Below, piece after piece: positions 32,186-40,477 of a stretch of 64,000 bases of DNA; the first letter of the stretch is position 1; each line of letters starts with the position of its first letter. A program made the translations under genes and the position numbers. Source of the DNA: DATBLE01 sp963775695 (GTDB lineage: Bacteria > Actinomycetota > Thermoleophilia > Gaiellales > Gaiellaceae). The notes beneath the pieces were generated by a model. The model saw nothing but the letters and a program-made list of their open reading frames with translations. It ran no database searches and was not told the DNA's origin. The stretch lies in NCBI GenBank assembly GCA_963775695.1, contig CAVZJU010000012.1, forward strand, positions 1-64,000, read 5' to 3'.

Positions 32186-32204
32186 CACTCCAACTCGAAG
32201 TCAA

Positions 32205-32240
32205 CGGCGTGCGGCCCATCGAATGGTGGGCCGCACGCCG
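32205..32240 (+). terminator. Hairpin between the binding protein and permease genes
   Basis: A 14-bp perfect stem (CGGCGTGCGGCCCA at 32205-32218 with its complement at 32227-32240) has an 8-nt loop. TCTAT follows. The permease gene's own -10 box begins 3 nt later. Confidence 0.7.
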
Positions 32241-32242
32241 TC

Positions 32243-32248
32243 TATGAG
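32243..32248 (+). promoter_or_regulatory. -10 box, internal leaderless promoter of livH
   Basis: TATGAG lies exactly 6 nt before the GTG at 32255, directly after the terminator hairpin. Confidence 0.45.
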
Positions 32249-32254
32249 AGGGTC

Positions 32255-33304
32255 GTGCCCGTGGGAATGAGCCAGAACCTCCGACAACAACTCGTCAATC
32301 TCGGCGGGCTGGGGATCATCCTGCTCTGCTGGACGCTCTACGCGGTCTACCTCTCACCCACCCAGGGCTGGACCTTCTACTTCCAGCTCACCGTCAACGG
32401 GATCATCCTCGGCAGCGTCTACGCGCTGATCGCGCTCGGCTACACGATGGTCTACGGCATCCTGAAGCTGCTCAACTTCGCCCACGGCGACGTGTTCATG
32501 GTCGGTGCCTTCATCGCGCTCGGAATCCTGAACCTGATCGGAGGCGCGTTCAGCCCGGCGATCCCGGCCGGAGCCGGAGGCGCGCTGATCGTGCTCTGCA
32601 TGTTCGCTGCCGCGATGACCGGCTCCGGGTTCCTCGGGGTCGCGATCGAGCGCTTCGCCTACCGGCCGCTGCGGAACGCGCCGCGGATCGCGCCGCTGAT
32701 CACCGCGCTCGGCGTCGCGTTCTTCCTCGAGAACTCGATGTTGCTCCTTTTCGGGTCGAAATTCAGGACGTACGACGGCTTCGACCTCGTCTCGTACAAC
32801 GGCATCCACATCGGCGGCGACAACGGGGTCTTCGTCCAGTACCTCGGGTTGATGGTGATCGTCAGTGCGGTCGCGCTGATGATCGCGCTCATCGCGCTCG
32901 TCCGCTGGACGCAGCTCGGGAGGGCGATGCGCGCGGTCTCGTTCGACCGGGAGGCGGCGGCGATGATGGGCATCGACCCCGACCGCGTGATCGCCGGGAC
33001 GTTCTTCATCGGCTCCGCCCTCGCCGGCGCAGCCGGGGTGATGTTCGGCCTGCTCTACAGCCAGATCTACCACCTGATGGGGTTCCTCGCCGGCCTGAAG
33101 GGCTTCACCGCCGCGGTCGTCGGGGGGATCGGCAGCATCCCGGGAGCGATGCTGGGCGGGCTGCTGGTCGGCCTCGTCGAGTCGTGGGCGAAGGGTTACC
33201 TGAACGGGAACGTCTCCGACCTCGTCGTTTTCGGGATCCTGATCGCGATCATGCTCGTGCGGCCGAGCGGCCTGCTCGGCACGCCGGCGCTCCAGAAGGT
33301 GTAG
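32255..33304 (+). CDS. livH: Branched-chain amino acid ABC transporter permease (LivH type)
   Basis: The 349-residue inner-membrane protein has about eight hydrophobic helices, with the LivH signature NGIILGSVYALIALGYTMVYGILKLLNFAHGD and the coupling-loop sequence GRAMRAVSFDREAAAMMGIDPDRV, followed by FTAAVVGGIGSIPGAMLGG. It forms the membrane channel with the following LivM. The GTG at 32255 is favoured by the -10 spacing; an ATG at 32267 is a second choice. Confidence 0.9.
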   Translation: MPVGMSQNLRQQLVNLGGLGIILLCWTLYAVYLSPTQGWTFYFQLTVNGIILGSVYALIALGYTMVYGILKLLNFAHGDVFMVGAFIALGILNLIGGAFSPAIPAGAGGALIVLCMFAAAMTGSGFLGVAIERFAYRPLRNAPRIAPLITALGVAFFLENSMLLLFGSKFRTYDGFDLVSYNGIHIGGDNGVFVQYLGLMVIVSAVALMIALIALVRWTQLGRAMRAVSFDREAAAMMGIDPDRVIAGTFFIGSALAGAAGVMFGLLYSQIYHLMGFLAGLKGFTAAVVGGIGSIPGAMLGGLLVGLVESWAKGYLNGNVSDLVVFGILIAIMLVRPSGLLGTPALQKV

Positions 33305-33309
33305 GTGCG

Positions 33310-34791
33310 ATGACGGAGCGACCCTCGACACCGCCCGGCGCACCCGCCGAAGAGGGCCAGATCGGCGTCGACCAGTGGGTTGCGCAGGCCGACCAGCGCC
33401 GGGAGCAGCTGCCGGGGCTGCGCGGCAGGATCGTCCACCTCTGGCGGATCCTCCCGCCCGCCGGGAAGCTGGCGCTGATCTCGCCGGCGATCCTGGTGCC
33501 GTTCCTCCCGATCTCGAGCGGGAACCTCTTCAACTACGGCATCTTCATCCTGATCTACGCGCTGCTCGCGCTGGGGCTGAACGTGGTGGTCGGGTTCGCC
33601 GGGCTGCTCGACCTCGGCTACGTGGCCTTCTTCGGCTTCGGCGCGTACATCTACGCCTTCCTCTCGGGCACGCACAGCGAGAAGGGCCACACGTTCACCC
33701 ACCACTGGGACGCGCAGTACTCGATCCCGCTCTGCGTCGCGATGTGCGCGCTGCTCGGGCTGTTCCTGGGCTCCTCTTCGCGGCGGCTGCTCGGCGACTA
33801 CCTCGCGATCGTCACCCTGTTCTTCGGCCAGGCGTTCGTGGTGTTCACGAACGCCACCGACCCGTACGGGGTCACCAACGGCTCGAACGGCCTCGCCAAC
33901 GTCGACCCGCTCAGGTTCTTCGGCGGGCACATCGTGATCGACACCACCCGCGGCTACTACTGGTTCCTGCTCGGCGTCATCGTGCTGATCCTGATCGTGC
34001 TCCACTTCATCGGCGAGTCGCGAACGGGCAGGGCATGGAAGGCCTCGCGCGAGGATCCGCTCGCCTCGGAGCTGATGGGCATGCCGGTCAATCGGCTGAA
34101 GATCATGGCGTTCAGCTTCGGCGCCGGAATCGCGGGGCTCGCCGGGAGCATCTTCGCCGCCGTCCAGACCGGCGCCTTCCCCCAGAACTTCGGCACCGCC
34201 GTGTTGATCCTCATCTACACCGTCGTCATCCTCGGCGGCACAGGCAGCCTCGCCGGGATGATCGTCGGCTCGATCGTGATCATCGCGTCCAACCAGGTGC
34301 TCGACTCGACCTCGCCGCCGAACAACGCCCGCGTGATCTTCTACGTCGTGCTGATCGCGGCCGTGCTGCTGACGCTGAAGACCTGGCCGAAGCGCATCGC
34401 CGCCCTGGCCGGAACGGTGGTGTTCGGGCTGGTCCTGCGCGAGGTCGTCGGCGCCGTCTGGTCGGACGGCACCAAGGGACAGGTGACGTCCGGCGGCTTC
34501 CTGAACTGGGTGATTCACCACTGGGTACTGATCCCCGCCGACCCGCACAAGCTGGCCGTGTGGGGCTATCTGCTGATGATCGTCTGCATCGTCGTGCTCG
34601 TTCAGCTGAAGGGCTGGTGGCGGATCGTCGTGCTCGTCCCGACCCTCGTGCTGACCGCGTTCGTCTGGGAGAACCTGATGATCCAGCAGCCGGCCGTCAC
34701 CCGTTCGGTGCTGTTCGGCGTGCTGCTGATCGCGATCATGACCATCCGCCCCCAGGGGCTGTTCGGGACCGCGAAGGTGGAGATCATCTGA
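33310..34791 (+). CDS. livM: Branched-chain amino acid ABC transporter permease (LivM type)
   Basis: The 493-residue permease contains YALLALGLNVVVGFAGLLDLGYVAFFGFGAYIYA (LivM signature), GRAWKASREDPLASELMGMPV (coupling loop) and FAAVQTGAFPQNF. It is longer than most LivM proteins: there is a cytoplasmic N-terminal extension of about 50 residues and extra helices after residue 330. The start is ATG at 33310, 5 nt after the livH stop. A short bridging frame joins it to livG. Confidence 0.88.
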   Translation: MTERPSTPPGAPAEEGQIGVDQWVAQADQRREQLPGLRGRIVHLWRILPPAGKLALISPAILVPFLPISSGNLFNYGIFILIYALLALGLNVVVGFAGLLDLGYVAFFGFGAYIYAFLSGTHSEKGHTFTHHWDAQYSIPLCVAMCALLGLFLGSSSRRLLGDYLAIVTLFFGQAFVVFTNATDPYGVTNGSNGLANVDPLRFFGGHIVIDTTRGYYWFLLGVIVLILIVLHFIGESRTGRAWKASREDPLASELMGMPVNRLKIMAFSFGAGIAGLAGSIFAAVQTGAFPQNFGTAVLILIYTVVILGGTGSLAGMIVGSIVIIASNQVLDSTSPPNNARVIFYVVLIAAVLLTLKTWPKRIAALAGTVVFGLVLREVVGAVWSDGTKGQVTSGGFLNWVIHHWVLIPADPHKLAVWGYLLMIVCIVVLVQLKGWWRIVVLVPTLVLTAFVWENLMIQQPAVTRSVLFGVLLIAIMTIRPQGLFGTAKVEII

Positions 34792-35024
34792 TGTCGCTCG
34801 CCGCGCTCACGCGGGGGGAACGGCCCCGCACGCGAAGCGTGCCGGCAAGCAGAGCCCCCCAACCGGGGCGCCTTCGGCGCCCCGCGAGCCCCCTTCCGAG
34901 CTCCGCCGCCGGCTTCGCCAGCGGCGTTCGCGATTCCTTGCACCGCGGACGGAGCAGTGCCGCGCCCGCCAGGTCGGTCGCGGCGACGAACACCTCTCAC
35001 CCAACCGCGGAGGGCGGCGCATGA
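34791..35024 (+). CDS. Low-complexity linking reading frame between livM and livG
   Basis: A 77-codon frame starts at ATG 34791 (overlapping the livM stop, TGATG) and ends with TGA at 35022-35024 (overlapping the livG ATG). The product is rich in Arg, Ser, Ala and Pro without any domain. It covers an 8-bp hairpin GGGGCGCC/GGCGCCCC (34865-34883). The frame may serve mainly to carry ribosomes across a long spacer to livG; a real protein function is doubtful. Confidence 0.35.
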   Translation: MSLAALTRGERPRTRSVPASRAPQPGRLRRPASPLPSSAAGFASGVRDSLHRGRSSAAPARSVAATNTSHPTAEGGA

Positions 35025-35815
35025 GCCGCTTGCTGGAGCTCGAGGGCGTCTCGAAGGCCTTCGGCGGGTTGCAGGTGATCTCGAGCCTGGAGCTGCACGT
35101 CGAGGAGAACGAGGTGGTCAGCGTCATCGGCCCCAACGGCGCCGGCAAGACGACGCTGTTCAACCTGATCACCGGCGTCTACCGGCCCGACGAGGGCGAC
35201 ATCCGCTTCGCGGGCGAGTCGCTGGTCGGCCTGGCCCCGTACCGCATCAACCAGCGCGGCATCGCCCGCACGTTCCAGAACCTGCGCCTGTTCCTGAACA
35301 TGACCGTGAAGGAGAACGTGATGGCGGCCGCATACGGGCACACGCGCGCCGGCGTCGTTCGCTCGATCTTGCGTACGCCGGGCATGCGGCGGGAGGAGCG
35401 CGAGATCGCGGCACTCGCGGAGCAGCGGCTCTCCTTCTTCGGACAGCGGCTCATGGGCTACCGGTGGGACCAGCCCGCCTACTCCCTCTCGTACGCGAAC
35501 CGCCGGCGGCTGGAGATCGCCCGGGCGACCGCGACGAATCCGCGGCTGCTCCTGCTGGACGAGCCGGCGGCGGGCATGAACCCGGTCGAGACCCACGAGA
35601 TCACCGAGCTGATCGGGAAGCTCCGGGCCGAGGGCAGCTACACGGTGCTCGTGATCGAGCACGACATGCACGTCGTCGAAGGCATCTCCGACCGCGTGAT
35701 CGCCCTCGACCACGGGATCAAGATCGCCGAGGGGACGTTCGACCAGGTGGCGACCAACCCGCAGGTGGTCGAGGCGTACCTCGGCCGCCCGGCGGCGAGG
35801 GCGGAGGCAGGATGA
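35021..35815 (+). CDS. livG: Branched-chain amino acid ABC transporter ATP-binding protein (LivG type)
   Basis: The 264-residue ATPase has Walker A GPNGAGKTT, the LivG feature INQRGIARTFQNLRLFLNMTVKENV, the signature LSYANRRRLEIARA (the LivG form of LSGGQ) and Walker B LLLLDEPAAGMNP. It powers import together with LivF. The ATG at 35021 overlaps the stop of the linking frame. Confidence 0.92.
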   Translation: MSRLLELEGVSKAFGGLQVISSLELHVEENEVVSVIGPNGAGKTTLFNLITGVYRPDEGDIRFAGESLVGLAPYRINQRGIARTFQNLRLFLNMTVKENVMAAAYGHTRAGVVRSILRTPGMRREEREIAALAEQRLSFFGQRLMGYRWDQPAYSLSYANRRRLEIARATATNPRLLLLDEPAAGMNPVETHEITELIGKLRAEGSYTVLVIEHDMHVVEGISDRVIALDHGIKIAEGTFDQVATNPQVVEAYLGRPAARAEAG

Positions 35816-36531
35816 GCCAGAACGGCGGCCCTCTGCTCGAGCTCGACGGGGTCGACACCTACTACGGGCCGATCCACATCCTCCAGGGACTCTCCCTGGC
35901 CGTGCGCCCGGGCGAGCTCGTGTGCCTGCTCGGCGGCAACGCCTCCGGGAAGTCGACCACGCTGAAGACCGTGCTCGGGATCGTCAAGCCGCGCTCCGGG
36001 CGAGTTCGCTTCGCCGGCGAGGACGTGACCGATCGCCCGACCAGCTACCGGATCGGCAAGGGGATGGCGATCGTGCCCGAAAACCGGCGGCTGTTCGGGC
36101 CGATGACCGTGCTCGAGAACCTCCAGATGGGGGCCTACCTGACCGGCGGCGGCGAGCCGGAGGACTACGAGCGCGTCTACTCCCTGTTCCCGCTCCTGCA
36201 CGAGCGGCGCTCGCAGCTGGCCGGGACGCTCTCCGGCGGCGAGCAGCAGATGGTCGCGATGGCGCGGGCGCTGATGTCCAGGCCGAAGCTGATGCTGATG
36301 GACGAGCCGTCGATGGGGCTCGCGCCGATCCTGGTCGAGCGGAGCTTCGAGATCATCCAGCAGGTGCACGAGGCCGGCGTGGCCGTCCTCGTCGTCGAGC
36401 AGAACGCGAACGTGTCGCTGTCGATCGCCGACCGCGGGTACGTGCTCTCGACGGGGCGTCTGGTGCTGGAGGGCAAGGCTGCGGATCTCCTCGAAGACGA
36501 GGGGCTGCGGAAGGCGTACCTCGGCCGATAG
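35812..36531 (+). CDS. livF: Branched-chain amino acid ABC transporter ATP-binding protein (LivF type)
   Basis: The 239-residue ATPase has Walker A GGNASGKST (an Ala-Ser variant of the usual GPNGAGKST), the LivF feature GMAIVPENRRLFGPMTVLENLQMGAY, signature TLSGGEQQMVAMARAL and Walker B LMLMDEPSMGLAP. It overlaps livG by ATGA. It ends the transporter operon; a terminator hairpin follows. Confidence 0.92.
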   Translation: MSQNGGPLLELDGVDTYYGPIHILQGLSLAVRPGELVCLLGGNASGKSTTLKTVLGIVKPRSGRVRFAGEDVTDRPTSYRIGKGMAIVPENRRLFGPMTVLENLQMGAYLTGGGEPEDYERVYSLFPLLHERRSQLAGTLSGGEQQMVAMARALMSRPKLMLMDEPSMGLAPILVERSFEIIQQVHEAGVAVLVVEQNANVSLSIADRGYVLSTGRLVLEGKAADLLEDEGLRKAYLGR

Positions 36532-36532
36532 A

Positions 36533-36577
36533 CCGCTCGAAGTCCGCGCGCTTCGCGCGCATGACGACTTCGAGCGG
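36533..36577 (+). terminator. Long hairpin terminator after livF
   Basis: An outer 12-bp stem (CCGCTCGAAGTC at 36533-36544 with GACTTCGAGCGG at 36566-36577) encloses an inner 6-bp stem GCGCGC/GCGCGC with loop TTC. There is no T run, as often in high-GC actinobacteria. Confidence 0.65.
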
Positions 36578-36651
36578 GAGTCCTACGGCCGCAGCGGGCC
36601 GCAGCCGCACTGGTCGGCTGCGGCGACGGGCGCTACGAGAGGAGGCTCCGG

Positions 36652-36993
36652 TTGCCGATATCAGGTCGGATGGAGCTCCTCCCCCTCCTCGGATTCGGAT
36701 TCGTGATCGGATGGCCGATCGGGGCACTGGCCGGATTCCTGATACCGGTGCGGCGGCGCTGGCTTGCGGTCCCCGCGTTCGGGCTTGCGATCGGCTGGTT
36801 CGTCCTGGCCGGCTGGTACGGCGACAACGCCGACTCCGACCTCGGCAAGACCGGGGGGATCATCCTGGCCGTCTTGATGATCGGAGGCATGTATCTCGGC
36901 TTCATAGCGGCACTCGGTCCCGGGCAGCGCCTCAGAAGACGGTTCTCCGAGCGACGCCGCGCCGGGCGAGGCAGCCCGCGGGAACAGGCCTAG
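36652..36993 (+). CDS. Small membrane protein of unknown function
   Basis: The product of about 113 residues has three hydrophobic segments (LLPLLGFGFVIGWPIGALAGFLI, LAVPAFGLAIGWFVLAGWY, GGIILAVLMIGGMYLGFIAAL) and a basic tail (RLRRRFSERRRAGRG). The TTG at 36652 is preferred because GAGGAGG lies 6 nt upstream; the ATG at 36670 would lose six residues. No family is recognised. It stands alone between the transporter terminator and convergent genes. Confidence 0.5.
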   Translation: MPISGRMELLPLLGFGFVIGWPIGALAGFLIPVRRRWLAVPAFGLAIGWFVLAGWYGDNADSDLGKTGGIILAVLMIGGMYLGFIAALGPGQRLRRRFSERRRAGRGSPREQA

Positions 36994-37017
36994 GCCTGTT
37001 CCCGCGTCGGTGACCGC

Positions 37018-37320
37018 TCAGCTCGAGACGGAGTCCCGGAACGCGACCGCCTCGCCCGCGAGCTGCGAGGACTCCTCGATCGGCAGGATCGGGGTCACCT
37101 CGAACCGAAGCCAGGGCGTCCAGGGGTCGATGGTGCGCGCGAGCGTCGCAGCGCTGTCGACCTCGACGATCGCGACGCCGCCGCTGCCGTCGCTGAAGCC
37201 GTAGAAGCCCTTGCTGAAGTCGGCTCCTTCAGGCGGCTGCCATTGCGAGAAGACCGATAGCGACCGCTTCTGGCCCTCCTCGGTCGTGTCGATGAACTTC
37301 CAGCTGACATGGAACAGCAT
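37018..37320 (-). CDS. DUF3303-like small protein
   Basis: The 100-residue product starts MLFHVSWKFIDTTEEGQKRSLSVFSQWQPP and contains KGFYGFSDGSGGVAIVEVDSAATLARTIDPW. This fits the DUF3303 family of dimeric ferredoxin-like-fold proteins of unknown function, where a beta strand HVxW and the W-P segment are conserved. AAGGAGG precedes the ATG at 37320. It may form a unit with the acetyltransferase gene upstream on the same strand (71 nt gap). Confidence 0.6.
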   Translation of the reverse strand: MLFHVSWKFIDTTEEGQKRSLSVFSQWQPPEGADFSKGFYGFSDGSGGVAIVEVDSAATLARTIDPWTPWLRFEVTPILPIEESSQLAGEAVAFRDSVSS

Positions 37321-37391
37321 CGCGGCCTCCTTCGAGTCGGGGGAAGGGAGGATACGCCCGCAGGGAGCGCGTCGGTTCCACGGGCCAGTGC

Positions 37392-37880
37392 CTACGACTG
37401 GCGATGCCCCCGCTGGTCGTCGAGCAGCAGTCCCATCTGGATCGCGTCCCAGAGCTCTCCGCTCGAGCGTCGGTACTGCTCGACCAGGCGCCCTTCCTCC
37501 ACGAAGCCGAACCTCCGGTAGAGAGCGATCGCCGCCTCGTTGTGCGGGAAGACCTGGAGACAGAGCTTGTGCATGCCCTCCCCCCGTGCCCAGTCGATTG
37601 CGTGCGCCAGCAGCGCCGACCCGATGCCATGGCCGCGCCGTTCCTTCGCGACCGCCATGCCGATCTCGCCGAACCCGTGGCGGTTGCGGTCGACGTGGAT
37701 GTTCCCGACGATCGCGCCGTCGGCGACCGCGACGAAGTCGCCCTCCAGGCGCCACTCGCGCGCTCGTTCTTCGACGTCGACGGGCGGTTCGGTCGCGATG
37801 CCGTCCCGCTCCTCAGCGACCGTGGCGAAGAGCCGCGCCAGCGGCAGCCGGTCGGCATCCGTCGACGGGCGCACCTGCAT
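37392..37880 (-). CDS. GNAT-family N-acetyltransferase
   Basis: This 162-residue acetyltransferase has the acetyl-CoA loop IGMAVAKERRGHGIGSALLAHAI at about residues 73-95 (Q/RxxGxG/A form) and LCLQVFPHNEAAIALYRRFGFVEEGRL, the usual motif B of RimI/GNAT enzymes. It would transfer an acetyl group to an amine; the substrate is unknown. It diverges from the aminotransferase gene. Confidence 0.85.
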   Translation of the reverse strand: MQVRPSTDADRLPLARLFATVAEERDGIATEPPVDVEERAREWRLEGDFVAVADGAIVGNIHVDRNRHGFGEIGMAVAKERRGHGIGSALLAHAIDWARGEGMHKLCLQVFPHNEAAIALYRRFGFVEEGRLVEQYRRSSGELWDAIQMGLLLDDQRGHRQS

Positions 37881-38012
37881 CGCCGGATCGTCGCACGCAG
37901 CCGAGCGGCTGTCCTCGCCGCTTCTCCGGACGTGGCACGGCTCTGGGCGCCTGCTCGCGGAGAGCGTTCGGACGAAACCACTGCAGTAGCGAGCTCGAGC
38001 CCGTCACTGCTC

Positions 38013-38018
38013 TACGCT
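38013..38018 (+). promoter_or_regulatory. -10 box, leaderless start of the aminotransferase gene
   Basis: TACGCT lies exactly 6 nt before the ATG at 38025 and supports that ATG as the true start. Confidence 0.45.
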
Positions 38019-38024
38019 TCGTCG

Positions 38025-39183
38025 ATGGCGGTGGCAGCAGGAAGACTCGGCGCGGCGATCCGCGGACGAGTTCCCGATCTTCGCGCACACGACGTACCTG
38101 AACTCCTGCTCGCAGGGTGCGCTCTCGCACCGGGTGCGGGCGGCCTACGAGGAGTACCTCGCGGGCTGGGACGAGAACGGGGCCGAATGGGGCGTCTGGG
38201 TGGAGCGCGCCGACGCAGCCCGGACGGCGTTCTCCCGGCTGCTGCACGCCGAGGCGTCCGAGCTCGCCGTCACGACCTCGGTGACCCAGGGCGTCTCCGG
38301 CATCGTCTCCGCACTCGACCTCGGCGCGCGGCCGAGGATCGTGATCAGCGAGTACGAGTTCCCGACCGTGGGCCAGATCGCCCACGCGCAGGAGCTGCGC
38401 GGGGCCGAGGTCGTTCACGTCCGGCCGGAGCCGGACGGCTCGATCCCGCCCGAGCGCTTCGCGGACGCGATCGACGAGCGTACGGCGCTCGTCTGCTGCA
38501 CGACGCTCTCATACCGCACCGGCCACCGCCACGACGTCGCCGCGATCGCGCGGCTCGCCCACGACCGGGGCGCCCTCTGCCTCGCAGACTCGTACCAGGC
38601 CATCGGCGCGATCGACTTCGACGCGCACGCGCTCGGGGTCGATTTCGCCACGGGCGGGACGGTCAAGTACCTGCTCGGCTCGTCGGGGCTCGGCTTCCTC
38701 TACGTCCGCGCCGGACTGCTCCCCGACCTGCTCCCCAGCCAGACCGGCTGGTTCGCCGACGAGGACATCTTCCGGATGGACATCTCCGACTACTCCCCGG
38801 CCGCCGACGCCCGCCGCTTCGACGCCGGCACGCCGCCGGTGCCGAACATCTACGGCGGCCTTGCCGGGATGTCGCTGATCGAGGAGGCCGGCACGGCCGC
38901 GATCGAGGACCACGTCGCCGGACTCGCCGGCCGCCTGATCGGCGGCCTCGAGGAGCTCGGCGCGATCGTCGCGACCCCGCGCGACCCCGCCCGCCGCGGC
39001 CCGCTCGTCTGCGTCCGCTCGACCGACGTCCATGCGCTGGTCGAGACGCTCGCAGCCGAGCGGATCACCTGCTCGGAGCGCGATGCCAACCTGCGCATCT
39101 CGCTCCACCTCTACAACGTCGAGGACGACGTCGACCGCGTGCTCGACGCGCTCCGCCGGAACCGCAGGCTACTCGCGCATTAG
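38025..39183 (+). pseudogene. Class V aminotransferase, one-base frameshift near the start
   Basis: From the ATG at 38025 the frame reads MAVAAGRLGAAIR, then must shift at 38061-38066 (CGCGGACGAG, one extra G) to continue DEFPIFAHTTYLNSCSQGAL and the rest, which is open to TAG 39181-39183. The body is a PLP enzyme with TTLSYRTGHRHDVAAIARLAHDRGALCLADSYQAIGAID and the cofactor lysine in FATGGTVKYLLGSSGLGFLYVR, as in cysteine-desulfurase/kynureninase-like class V enzymes. The gene is otherwise complete, and GTG at 38134 could restart translation. One inserted base is a likely sequence error. It lies just before the molybdenum hydroxylase genes. Confidence 0.72.
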
Positions 39184-39194
39184 ACTCGCTCTCG

Positions 39195-39995
39195 ATGCTG
39201 CTGCGAGAGCTCGACTACGCGCGCCCGGATTCCGTGGACGAGGCGGTGAAGCTGCTGGCGGCGCGCGAGGACGCACGCGCCCTCGCCGGAGGGCAGAGCC
39301 TCGTCAACGTGATGAAGACGCGTGTGGCCTCGCCGGAGCTCGTGGTCGACCTGAACGGCGTCGAGTCCCTGCGAGGGATCCGCCACGACGGCGGCGCGCT
39401 CGAGATCGGCGCGATGACCACGTACGCCGCGATCGTCGACTCGCCCGAGGTCGCCGCCGCCCGCCCGATCCTCGCGGAGGTCGCCCGGACGATCGCCGAC
39501 GTCCAGGTTCGGAACCGCGGCACGATCGGCGGCAACGTCTGCTCGAACGACCCCACGAACCATTTCCCGCCGCTGCTCGCGGTGCTCCAGGCCGAGTTCA
39601 CCATCCGCAGCGCGGACGGCGACCGCACCGCCTCGGCCGAGGAGTTCTTCGAGGGCGTGTTCGCAACCGCGGTCCATCCGGGGGAGCTCCTGACGTCGAT
39701 CCGGATCCCGGCCAAGGGCGACGCCCGGGACGGCTGGGCGAGCGCGACGCTCGGCAAGGACGGAACCGGCATCGTCAGCGTCGCCGCGACCGTCGCAGAC
39801 GCCAATGCGCGCATCGCGATCGGCTGCGTCGCGGCCACGCCTGTCGTGCTCACCGCGAGCGCCGACGAGACGGCCGTCGCCGATGCCGTCAAGAGCGCCG
39901 ACCTCGATCCACCGGGCGACGTCCACGCCTCCGCCGACTACCGGCGCCATCTCGCCGCGGTCCTCGCCGCGCGGGCCGTGAGAGACGCCGCATGA
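39195..39995 (+). CDS. Molybdenum hydroxylase FAD-binding (medium) subunit
   Basis: The 266-residue subunit has both FAD motifs of the CoxM/xanthine-dehydrogenase medium subunits: ALAGGQSLVNVMKTRV (AGGQS) at about residues 31-46 and RNRGTIGGNVCSNDPTNHFPP (TIGGN) at about 111-131. It carries electrons from the iron-sulphur subunit to an acceptor. A TAGACT box lies 8 nt before the ATG. The stop overlaps the next gene (ATGA). Order M-S-L is that of carbon-monoxide-dehydrogenase-like enzymes. Confidence 0.9.
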   Translation: MLLRELDYARPDSVDEAVKLLAAREDARALAGGQSLVNVMKTRVASPELVVDLNGVESLRGIRHDGGALEIGAMTTYAAIVDSPEVAAARPILAEVARTIADVQVRNRGTIGGNVCSNDPTNHFPPLLAVLQAEFTIRSADGDRTASAEEFFEGVFATAVHPGELLTSIRIPAKGDARDGWASATLGKDGTGIVSVAATVADANARIAIGCVAATPVVLTASADETAVADAVKSADLDPPGDVHASADYRRHLAAVLAARAVRDAA

Positions 39996-40477
39996 GCGAC
40001 CACACGATCGCGGTCACCGTGAACGGCGAGCGCTACGAGCGCGAGGTCGAGGCGCGCAAGCTGCTCGTCCACTTCATCCGCGACGACCTCGACCTGACCG
40101 GCACGCACGTCGGCTGCGACACGGGCAACTGCGGCGCGTGCACCGTCCTCCTCGACGGCACGGCCGTGAAGAGCTGCATGCTGCTCGCGCCGCAGGCGGA
40201 CGGCGCGGAGATCACCACGGTCGAGGGACTGGCCGGCGACGAAGGCGAGCTGACACCGCTGCAGCAGGCCTTCCACGAGCACCACGGGCTCCAGTGCGGC
40301 TACTGCACGCCCGGGATGCTGATGAGCGCGACCTACCTGCTCTCCCACACACCGCAGCCGACGGAGGAGGAGATCCGGCGCGGGATCCAGGGCAACATCT
40401 GCCGCTGCACCGGCTACGTGAACATCGTCAAGTCGATCCAGGCAGTGACCGGGTCCGAGGCCGGCAGAGCGCAATGA
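39992..40477 (+). CDS. Molybdenum hydroxylase [2Fe-2S] (small) subunit
   Basis: The 161-residue subunit has the plant-ferredoxin-type cluster in GCDTGNCGACTVLLDG followed by a distant cysteine (VKSC), and the alpha-helical cluster domain with QCGYCTPGMLMSATYLL and GNICRCTGYVNIVKSI. All eight cluster cysteines are present. It mediates electron transfer from the molybdenum site to the FAD subunit. It overlaps both neighbours by 4 nt. Confidence 0.93.
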   Translation: MSDHTIAVTVNGERYEREVEARKLLVHFIRDDLDLTGTHVGCDTGNCGACTVLLDGTAVKSCMLLAPQADGAEITTVEGLAGDEGELTPLQQAFHEHHGLQCGYCTPGMLMSATYLLSHTPQPTEEEIRRGIQGNICRCTGYVNIVKSIQAVTGSEAGRAQ

